This document shows, in pieces, positions 1 through 5,114 of a stretch of 11,525 bases of DNA. Both the position numbers and the translations under genes were made by a program. Within the stretch, counting starts at the first letter, position 1; every line of letters starts with the position of its first letter. The notes beneath the pieces are model-generated. The model searched no databases, was not told where the DNA came from, and saw nothing but the letters and a program-made list of their open reading frames with translations. This stretch comes from Bacillota bacterium (GTDB lineage: Bacteria > Bacillota > Clostridia > Christensenellales > Aristaeellaceae). The stretch is taken from NCBI GenBank assembly GCA_023404715.1, contig JAEYAR010000005.1, positions 1 through 11,525 of the forward strand, read 5' to 3'.

Positions 1-43
1 CGCCCCCGCCCCCCCCCCCGCCCCCCCCCCCCCCCCCCGCCCC
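1..43. repeat. C-homopolymer stretch at the window edge
   Basis: The first 43 bases are almost entirely C, broken by single G residues. It shows no coding or structural logic and ends abruptly where ordinary sequence begins. On the opposite strand it is a G run, the typical no-signal artefact of two-colour short-read chemistry, which often survives at contig ends. I treat it as a probable artefact and not as biology. Confidence 0.8.
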
Positions 44-56
44 AGCTTTTGGGCAA

Positions 57-191
57 TCAGTCGAGGTAATACCCCCACTCGTCGTGCTCGTTGTCCTCTG
101 CCAACGCCTTGGCGTAGCGCTCGGACATGCCTTCCTTACAGTACATCTACCGGTGGAGCCAGCGCCTGAAATAAGCTGCGGTGTAGTCATC
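57..191 (-). pseudogene. Eroded C-terminal remnant of an unidentified gene
   Basis: On the minus strand a 29-codon frame (ATG at 146, TGA at 57-59) encodes an acidic tail ending EWGYYLD. It contains the stretch KEGMSERYAKALAEDNEHDE, whose composition looks like real protein and not random translation. The same frame continues upstream as DDYTAAYFRRWLHR (to 191), separated from the ATG only by one TAG codon at 147-149, and is closed by TGA at 192-194. No ribosome binding site precedes the ATG. The simplest reading is the 3' end of a gene that lost its body and gained a stop. The family is unknown, and it could also be chance translation. Confidence 0.35.
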
Positions 192-253
192 TCAGTTTCA
201 TTCACACATTATCTTATATTAAAATAATGTGCGTTCGTCAATACCGAGATGAC
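186..253. repeat. Nested inverted repeat (structured element)
   Basis: Outer arms 186-196 and 243-253 are complementary at 10 of 11 positions. Inside them, arms 203-212 and 224-233 are complementary at 9 of 10, around an 11-base AT-rich loop (213-223). Internal loops are 197-202 and 234-242. Both mismatches (194/245 and 204/232) are A-C on the plus strand and therefore G-U wobbles in RNA made from the minus strand. That fits a folded RNA at the 3' end of the XRE transcript. No U-tract follows on the minus strand, so it is not a standard intrinsic terminator. Confidence 0.5.
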
Positions 254-288
254 GAAATAGCGATCACGTTCGCCCTCCATTCCTATAA

Positions 289-528
289 TTAGGGTAAATC
301 CACAAAAAAGTCGGCATATTCCACATCAAAGATTTGCTTGAGCGCAACGAGGACGCTAATTCGTATTCCATACGAACCCGTTTCCATTTGTGAGTACATG
401 GCGCGAGATACGTCGATGCCCTTCACCTGCAAAGCCTTTGAGACTTCTTCCTGCGTCATCTGTGCCTGCTTTCGTATTTTTTGAAGAGCACTTCCAATGG
501 TAAAATCCTGATAAAGCCACTGATCCAT
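289..528 (-). CDS. Small XRE/Cro-CI type helix-turn-helix regulator
   Basis: This is a 79-aa single-domain DNA-binding protein. The core runs IGSALQKIRKQAQMTQEEVSKAL, then a segment containing SRAMYSQMETGSYGIRISVLVALKQIF, the usual five-helix HTH_3 fold with recognition around SRAMYSQME. Such proteins bind operators as dimers and often repress their own promoter. I chose the ATG at 528: a GGAGG lies seven to eight bases upstream of it, inside codons 2-3 of the longer frame that starts at 543, while the ATG at 543 has no clear ribosome binding site. The gene is divergent from the ORF at 646, across an AT-rich region with repeated operator candidates. No effector domain is present, so any signal must come through a partner or through protein level. 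Stop TAA at 289-291. Confidence 0.85.
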   Translation of the reverse strand: MDQWLYQDFTIGSALQKIRKQAQMTQEEVSKALQVKGIDVSRAMYSQMETGSYGIRISVLVALKQIFDVEYADFFVDLP

Positions 529-550
529 CTGCAAATCCTCCATCTCGATT

Positions 551-566
551 TTGCAATGCTAAAATT
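551..566 (+). promoter_or_regulatory. Candidate operator copy A (TTGCAATGCTAAAATT)
   Basis: This 16-mer matches copy B at 606-621 in 15 of 16 positions. It lies 23 bases upstream of the chosen XRE start codon, in that gene's leader. Its core TGCTAAAAT recurs inverted at 581-589. A repeated motif flanking a repressor gene suggests binding sites for the repressor; the ligand protein is inferred. Confidence 0.5.
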
Positions 567-577
567 TCATTCATGTC

Positions 578-606
578 TTGATTTTAGCAAAAAAACGAGA
601 TATAAT
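578..606 (+). promoter_or_regulatory. Sigma-A promoter of the 74-aa ORF
   Basis: A -35 box TTGATT (578-583) and a perfect -10 box TATAAT (601-606) are separated by exactly 17 bases. The last base of the -10 overlaps the first base of operator copy B, so a protein bound there would cover the initiation region. Confidence 0.75.
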
Positions 607-611
607 TGCAA
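581..611 (-). promoter_or_regulatory. Possible promoter of the XRE gene
   Basis: On the minus strand an extended -10 TGC-TAAAAT (TAAAAT at 586-581) lies 19 bases downstream of TTGCAA (611-606). The spacing is long, but the extended -10 can compensate. If real, its -35 lies within operator copy B and its -10 is the inverted partial operator, so both divergent promoters would be controlled from the same sites. Confidence 0.4.
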
Positions 612-625
612 TGCTACAATTGCAA
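606..625 (+). promoter_or_regulatory. Candidate operator copy B (inverted repeat)
   Basis: TTGCAAT (606-612), a 6-base spacer, then its exact reverse complement ATTGCAA (619-625). This perfect 7-bp dyad sits directly downstream of the -10 box of the 74-aa ORF promoter, a classical repression position. Copy A at 551 has one intact half-site and one degenerate half-site of the same type. Confidence 0.55.
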
Positions 626-645
626 ATAACGGGAGGAGTAAAAAA

Positions 646-870
646 ATGACCTCAGAAAAAACAGACAGGTTCTTCGCGTGGGCAGAGACACACCCTGATA
701 TGCTGGACATCGTCTGCGGCATTCGCGTGACGAGCATTGCGATGAACCGAAAAGTCATGAAAATGCTGATGGACGAGGGGCTCACAGAACGGGCCGACAT
801 GATCGCTATCCGAATGTATCAGTTGCTGCTGGACGCTGACAAAGCGGCGGAACCACAGGATGTACAGTAA
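646..870 (+). CDS. Small hypothetical protein divergent from the XRE gene
   Basis: This is a 74-aa protein I do not recognise. The start at 646 is supported by a strong GGGAGGAG ribosome binding site (631-638) seven bases upstream and by the promoter at 578-606; the longer open frame reaching to 481 has neither. The sequence is likely all-helical. It begins TSEKTDRFFAWAETHPDML, continues with an amphipathic MNRKVMKMLMDEGLTERAD segment, and ends in an acidic tail EPQDVQ. It has no signal peptide, no transmembrane stretch and no visible nucleic-acid-binding motif. The divergent layout with a shared operator region resembles phage or integrative-element control pairs and some toxin-antitoxin loci, but nothing in the protein itself shows toxicity or partner binding. 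Confidence 0.7.
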   Translation: MTSEKTDRFFAWAETHPDMLDIVCGIRVTSIAMNRKVMKMLMDEGLTERADMIAIRMYQLLLDADKAAEPQDVQ

Positions 871-903
871 TTCAGGGACGCCGGGAGGCGCTGCGTTTTA
901 TAT

Positions 904-932
904 TTGACAAACCGGATGCGTCATGCTATTAT
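904..932 (+). promoter_or_regulatory. Strong sigma-A promoter of the flavoprotein gene
   Basis: Consensus TTGACA (904-909), a 17-base spacer and TATTAT (927-932), with TG at 924-925 giving an extended -10. The ribosome binding site GAGGAGGT (953-960) is seven bases before the ATG at 968. This predicts a short leader and strong expression. Confidence 0.8.
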
Positions 933-967
933 ACTAGACGGTCGACTACTATGAGGAGGTAAGGAAC

Positions 968-2734
968 ATGAAAAAGTTTGTCGCATCGCTGCTGGCTTCT
1001 CTGATGCTATTGACGAGCGTGGGAAGCGTCACGGCGGAGGGGATGACCCCCGGGACGTACTCCGCGGCTTCGCAGGGCTTCCACGGAGAGATTAAGCTGG
1101 ACGTTACGGTCGACGCCGAGAAGATCACGGATATCGTGGTCGTCGAGCAGACCGAGACGGAGGGCATCGGCACGGCCGCGCTGCCCGTGCTGGTAGACGC
1201 GGTGCTCGCGCATCAGACGATCGGGGTCGATTCTGTCTCGGGCGCCACCGTGACGTCTGAGGCGTTCAAGGCGGCCATGCAGGACGCCCTGACCCAGGCC
1301 GGAGCGGACATGGAGAAGATGACCGCCGCCGTGCAGGCCGGCGATCTGGAGGCCGTCACGCTGGAGGCGGACGCCGTCGTCGCGGGCGCCGGGGCCGCGG
1401 GCCTCTCCGCCGCGCTCGCCCTCGTGCAAAAGGGGCACTCCGTCATCCTGCTCGAAAAGACCGGCGTCATCGGCGGCGCTAGCGCCATGGCGGGCTCCGG
1501 CACCATGGCGACCGGCTCTACCTGGCAGAAGGAGGACGGCTACGAGGATTCTCCCGAAAAGCTGGTCGAGGACATGATGAAGAACGGCCATGAAAAGAAC
1601 GACCGGGCGACCGTCGAGCTGTTCGCGAACACGATCGGCCAGGCGTTTGACTGGCTGGTCGCCGAGGACGGCGCGGCTGTGCCCTATCAGCGCAGCGGCA
1701 ACCCCAGCCGTTCCTACTCCGGCGTGGGCCGCGGCGCGGGCGTATGCAAGAGCCTGGCCGACACCTTTACGGCCGCGGGCGGCACGCTGCTCGTGAACAC
1801 CCCCGCCACCGAGCTGATCGTGACCGACGGCGCCGTCACCGGCGTAAAGGCCCAGGGCAACGGCAAGGATTACACCATCGACGCCAAGGCGGTCATCCTC
1901 GCGACCGGCGGTTACGGCGCGAACGATGAGCTGGTGCCCGACGAGTACAAGGCGTTCGTCTACGCCGGACATGCCGGCGCGGAGGGCGACGCCATCGCCA
2001 TGGTCAAGGGGTTGGACGCCGACCTGCTCTCCATGGAGCTGATCAACACGCAGCCCAATTCGATGATCCTTCCCAGCGGTCTGGGCCAGTACTGCAACCC
2101 CGGCGTCTCGAAGGCCTACGCGGCCGGCGGATTTATGGTCAACCAGGACGGCGAGCGCTTCTTCAACGAGAGCGGCAACGCCTGGGATCTGATGCAGGCC
2201 ATGAAGCAGAACACCGCCCAGTACCTGATCATGGACCAGTCCGCGTTCGACGGATTCAACGCCGGCATGACCGGATCGAACATCTATTCCATGGAAAACG
2301 TGGAAGAGTGGCTCAAGGACGACTACGCCGGCCAGCCGGTGATGAAGACCGCCGATACGCTGGAAGCGCTGGCTGAAAAGCTGGGCGTCTCCGCCGACGC
2401 CGTGACCGCTTCTGCTGCCGCCTTCAATGAGGTCGCCGCCAAGGGCGAGACGGACGCTTTCGGCCGCAAGATCGAGGTCGCTCAAAGCGAAGAAGGGCCC
2501 TACTACGCCCTGCAGATGCATATCCGTTACTACGCATCCCTGGGCGGCCTGCACATCAACGACAGCATGCAGGTGCTGAATACCGCGCAGGCTCCGATCC
2601 CCGGCCTGTACGCGGCCGGTGAGGTCGTAGGCGGCCTGGAGGGCGACGTCTACATGGGCGCCACGCTGTTCGGCTGGGCCATCGCCTCCGGCTACAATGC
2701 GGGCAACGCCGTCTCCGCCGCCATCGGCGAATAA
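968..2734 (+). CDS. Secreted FMN/FAD flavoprotein reductase (fumarate-reductase-like family)
   Basis: A 588-aa exported enzyme of the fumarate/urocanate reductase-like flavoprotein family. Residues 1-23 form a signal peptide (MKK, hydrophobic core, VTA cleavage site; no lipobox Cys). An FMN_bind domain follows (about 25-112) with the flavinylation motif DSVSGAT at 88-94; Thr94 would carry covalent FMN added by an ApbE transferase, which is not in this window. The FAD domain starts near 135 with GAGAAG at 140-145 and ends with AAGEVVGGLEG (549-559). The family passes electrons from the FMN domain to FAD to reduce an organic acceptor outside the membrane in anaerobic respiration. Arg397 in GERFFNES matches the catalytic Arg of fumarate reductases. 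Gln362 (NTQP for QxHP), YYASLGG at 521-527 (for HHTMGG) and Tyr562 stand where fumarate-binding His/Arg are expected, so the acceptor is probably not fumarate. Single-gene unit with its own promoter and terminator. Confidence 0.9.
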   Translation: MKKFVASLLASLMLLTSVGSVTAEGMTPGTYSAASQGFHGEIKLDVTVDAEKITDIVVVEQTETEGIGTAALPVLVDAVLAHQTIGVDSVSGATVTSEAFKAAMQDALTQAGADMEKMTAAVQAGDLEAVTLEADAVVAGAGAAGLSAALALVQKGHSVILLEKTGVIGGASAMAGSGTMATGSTWQKEDGYEDSPEKLVEDMMKNGHEKNDRATVELFANTIGQAFDWLVAEDGAAVPYQRSGNPSRSYSGVGRGAGVCKSLADTFTAAGGTLLVNTPATELIVTDGAVTGVKAQGNGKDYTIDAKAVILATGGYGANDELVPDEYKAFVYAGHAGAEGDAIAMVKGLDADLLSMELINTQPNSMILPSGLGQYCNPGVSKAYAAGGFMVNQDGERFFNESGNAWDLMQAMKQNTAQYLIMDQSAFDGFNAGMTGSNIYSMENVEEWLKDDYAGQPVMKTADTLEALAEKLGVSADAVTASAAAFNEVAAKGETDAFGRKIEVAQSEEGPYYALQMHIRYYASLGGLHINDSMQVLNTAQAPIPGLYAAGEVVGGLEGDVYMGATLFGWAIASGYNAGNAVSAAIGE

Positions 2735-2750
2735 GCTTTCTACGCTGCTC

Positions 2751-2790
2751 AAAAGGGCTCAAGCGCATTACCGCGCTTGAGCCCTTTTTT
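2751..2790 (+). terminator. Strong intrinsic terminator, probably bidirectional
   Basis: A perfect 16-bp stem (2751-2766 with 2773-2788, core GGGCTCAAGCGC) around a 6-base loop, ending in six T residues. It lies 17 bases after the flavoprotein stop. The tetR gene ends at 2795 on the other strand, and the minus-strand side of the stem also ends in a short T run, so convergent transcription probably stops here from both sides. Confidence 0.93.
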
Positions 2791-2794
2791 GAAC

Positions 2795-3355
2795 CTATCG
2801 ATTTCCGATGATCTGCTTTAACGATTCCTTCGCCAGCAACAGGTCGGACGGGTCCTGCTTGATCCAGGATGAGATCATGCTGCCGTGGATCAGCGCGAAA
2901 ATCGCCTGTGCCTTGGCGACGCTTTCCTCCTGCGTAAACCCGAACCCAATCAGGTGGTGCGCGTACATCTGCTGCCATTGCCGGTAGAGCTGCTTACAGG
3001 TTTCGTGGATGCGCTCGTCCAGATAAACCGCCTCGATGGAGATCATTGAAAGAAAGAGGGAGGACATGGAGCGCTTGGCCGCGACGCTGCCCGCCAGGTG
3101 GTCGGCCATCTTTTCAAAGGAGGCGAGCGCCGTAGGCTCGATCAGTATGTTTTGCTCGATGCCCCGCTCCATCCGGCGGTAGCTATAGGTCAGGGTCTCC
3201 TGGAGCAATTGGATCTTCCCGTCCGGGAAGTAGTAATAAAAGCTGCCCTTGGGGATGCCGCACCTTTGAAGTAGCTCGGAGAGGCCCAGCCCATAGTAAC
3301 CCTTTTCCGTAAAGAGCTTCATGGCCTCCGATAAAATCGATTCCCGCTTATCCAT
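2795..3355 (-). CDS. TetR/AcrR family transcriptional regulator
   Basis: A 186-aa repressor-type protein. The N-terminal HTH (about 1-55) has the usual TetR pattern: ILSEAMKLFTEKGYYGLGLSELLQRCGIPKGSFYYYFPDGKIQLL. The FPDGK turn and the helical C-terminal half (about 75-186) resemble the LmrA/YxaF-type subgroup. Such proteins release DNA when a small, often hydrophobic or toxic, ligand binds the C-terminal pocket. The ligand here is unknown. It is the last gene of the minus-strand run, 30 bases after the aminotransferase stop, with a GAGG five to six bases before its ATG, so it may be cotranscribed. It converges with the secreted flavoprotein gene; a regulatory link between the two is possible, but the sequence does not show one. 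Confidence 0.88.
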   Translation of the reverse strand: MDKRESILSEAMKLFTEKGYYGLGLSELLQRCGIPKGSFYYYFPDGKIQLLQETLTYSYRRMERGIEQNILIEPTALASFEKMADHLAGSVAAKRSMSSLFLSMISIEAVYLDERIHETCKQLYRQWQQMYAHHLIGFGFTQEESVAKAQAIFALIHGSMISSWIKQDPSDLLLAKESLKQIIGNR

Positions 3356-3385
3356 ACATTCCTCATCCCGCCGTGCGTTCAGCGA

Positions 3386-4564
3386 TTAAAGCGACTTGAT
3401 GAAGCGTTCTATGCGCCCCAGCGCCTCGGTCAGCTTATCCAACGCGGTGGCGTAGCAGCAGCGGATATGCCCCTCGCCGCACGCGCCGAACGCCGTGCCC
3501 GGCACGCAAGCCACCTTCTCCGCGCTGAGCAGCTGCTGGCAAAAGGCCAGGCTAGAAAGGCCTGTGCGCTCGATCGAGGGGAACACGTAGAACGCGCCCA
3601 GCGGCTCAAAGCAGGGAAGGCCCATCTTTTGAAACGCGTCGACCATCAGCCGGCGGCGGCGATCGTAGCTGCGCACCATGGCGCTTACGTCCTCAAAGTC
3701 GTTTTGAAGGCCCTTCGAGAGCGCCTCCTCGGCCGCAATCTGGCCTTGGGTGGAAGCGCACATGATCGTAAACTGGTGAATCTTGCACATGAGGGCGATC
3801 AGGTCCTTGGGCCCGCAGGCATAGCCCACGCGCCAGCCGGTCATGGCAAAGGCCTTGGAAAAGCCGTTGAGCAGCACCGTGCGCTCCCACATGCCGGGGA
3901 TCGAGGGGAAGCTGACGTGCCCCAGAGCGCCATAGGTGAGCTCGGAGTAGATCTCGTCCGCGAGCACCACGATGTCGGTATCCCGCAGCACCTCCGCCAG
4001 CGCCTCCAGATCCTCGCGGCGCAGGATGGAGCCGGTGGGGTTGTTCGGATAGGGCAGGATCAGCGCCTTGGTGCGCGGGGTAATGGCCGCGCGCAGCGCC
4101 TCGGGCGTCAGGCGGAATTCGTCCTCGAATTTCGTCACGATCGGGCGCGGCTCACCGCCCGCGAACGTAACCCCCGGCGCGTAGGATACATACGAGGGCT
4201 CGGGGATGAGCACCTCGTCGCCCGGTGCGCATAGCGCGCGCAGGCACAGGTCGATGCCCTCGCTCGCGCCGACGGTGACGAGGATCTCACTCGCGGGATC
4301 GTACGCTACGTGACAGCGGCGTTTTAAATATTCGGCGATCAGGCGGCGCAGCTGGATGCGGCCCCAGTTGGACGTATACTGCGTGAGGCCGTCCTCGATC
4401 GACGTGATGGCCGCGTCGCGGATATGCCAGGGGGTGACGAAGTCCGGCTCGCCCACGCCCAGGGAGATGGCCTCCGGCATCTCCGACACGATGTCGAAGA
4501 AGGCGCGGATGCCGCTGGGCGGCACGGCCTGCACGCGCGGGTTGACGATGCGCTCATAATCCAT
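3386..4564 (-). CDS. PLP-dependent class I aminotransferase (AlaT/YugH-like)
   Basis: A 392-aa fold-type I aminotransferase that moves an amino group between an amino acid and a 2-oxo acid, in the cytoplasm. Visible landmarks: GVGEPDF (36-42), NNPTG (174-178), ADEIYSEL with Asp203 and Tyr206 for the PLP ring, SKAFAMTGWRVGY with the Schiff-base Lys237, and Arg368 in GEGHIRCCY to bind the substrate carboxylate. All are intact. The opening PPSGIRAFFDIVSEMPEAIS and the partner Lrp gene resemble the Bacillus AlaR-AlaT (YugG-YugH) pair, which makes alanine from pyruvate; this is by recollection, and other specificities (aromatic, aspartate) remain possible. The start ATG at 4564 shares one base with the upstream TGA stop (TGATG), with GGTGAG six bases upstream; a GTG one codon earlier (4567) is the alternative. 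Translational coupling to the Lrp gene is likely. Confidence 0.88.
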   Translation of the reverse strand: MDYERIVNPRVQAVPPSGIRAFFDIVSEMPEAISLGVGEPDFVTPWHIRDAAITSIEDGLTQYTSNWGRIQLRRLIAEYLKRRCHVAYDPASEILVTVGASEGIDLCLRALCAPGDEVLIPEPSYVSYAPGVTFAGGEPRPIVTKFEDEFRLTPEALRAAITPRTKALILPYPNNPTGSILRREDLEALAEVLRDTDIVVLADEIYSELTYGALGHVSFPSIPGMWERTVLLNGFSKAFAMTGWRVGYACGPKDLIALMCKIHQFTIMCASTQGQIAAEEALSKGLQNDFEDVSAMVRSYDRRRRLMVDAFQKMGLPCFEPLGAFYVFPSIERTGLSSLAFCQQLLSAEKVACVPGTAFGACGEGHIRCCYATALDKLTEALGRIERFIKSL

Positions 4565-5058
4565 CACGGGCTCACCGCCAGACGCCTGTCGGCGAGATCC
4601 CCTTCGAAGATGACGCCGCCGTATTTATAGGTCTTGAGCATGAAATGGGTCGCCGTGCCGGTGACGGTCTCCAGCGTGGATAGCTTGCTGGAGACGAAGG
4701 AGGCGAGCTGCTTGAGCGTGGGCGCCTCGACCATGACCATCAGGTCGTACGCCCCGCTCATGAGGTAGAGGCTGGTGACCTCCTCGAACTGATAGATGCG
4801 CGCGGCGATGGCGTCGAAGCCGCGGTCGCGCTGGGGCTGCACGCGCACCTCGATGACGGCCTGCACCATCTCCTTGTCGGTGCGCTCCCAGTTGATCATC
4901 GCCGGGTACTTGACCAGCACGCGGTCGTCCTCCAGCCGCTTGACCGCGCGGCGGACCTCTTCCAAGTCATACCCGGTCATCACGGCGATCTGATCGGCGC
5001 TCACCCGCGCGTCGTCGGATAGGATCTCCAGGATATGCATTTCAAGCGTATTATACAA
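4564..5058 (-). CDS. Lrp/AsnC family regulator (AlaR/YugG-like)
   Basis: A 164-aa feast/famine regulator. Residues 1-60 hold the winged HTH (MHILEILSDDARVSADQIA, then a recognition helix near LEEVRRAVKRLEDDRVLVK). Residues about 65-150 form the RAM/AsnC ligand domain (VQAVIEVRVQ, SLYLMSGAYDLMVMVE, ATHFMLKTYKYGGVIFE) that binds amino acids and drives oligomerisation. The length suits the family. The start is a TTG at 5058, ten bases after a strong AAGGAGG (5069-5075); the first ATG is six codons later and far from any Shine-Dalgarno sequence, so TTG is preferred. It overlaps the aminotransferase start and lies 56 bases downstream of fhs. The expected role is amino-acid-dependent control of its partner aminotransferase, inferred from the paired arrangement common in Bacillota. 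Confidence 0.88.
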   Translation of the reverse strand: MYNTLEMHILEILSDDARVSADQIAVMTGYDLEEVRRAVKRLEDDRVLVKYPAMINWERTDKEMVQAVIEVRVQPQRDRGFDAIAARIYQFEEVTSLYLMSGAYDLMVMVEAPTLKQLASFVSSKLSTLETVTGTATHFMLKTYKYGGVIFEGDLADRRLAVSP

Positions 5059-5114
5059 TGGATTTTAACCTCCTTGTGATAGCGTAAATCCTTAAGGGCC
5101 CCCGTATCCCCCGC

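Noticed and set aside
481..645. Longer N-terminus for the 74-aa ORF
   Set aside because: It would begin inside the XRE gene and read through the promoter and operators. The ATG at 646 has a strong ribosome binding site and a promoter in front.
877..888. 12-base words shared with 6932-6943 (GACGCCGGGAGG) and, at 883-894, with 11461-11472 (GGGAGGCGCTGC)
   Set aside because: Both include ribosome-binding-site-like GGGAGG in a GC-rich genome; the copies have different contexts and no extended homology.
877..900. Small GC hairpin after the 74-aa ORF as a terminator
   Set aside because: Only a 4-bp stem (CGCC/GGCG) with a distant T run; too weak to call.
968..2734. Plain fumarate reductase annotation
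   Set aside because: Family fold fits, but most fumarate-binding positions appear substituted, so a specific substrate name is not supported.
1007..2752. Minus-strand open frame of 581 codons opposite the flavoprotein
   Set aside because: It mirrors a GC-rich gene in a fixed frame, has Arg/Gly/His-rich low-quality composition, no ribosome binding site and no recognisable domain. The plus-strand protein has all family motifs.
3467..4234. Plus-strand open frame of 255 codons opposite the aminotransferase
   Set aside because: Shadow of the conserved aminotransferase; composition is biased and no family is visible.
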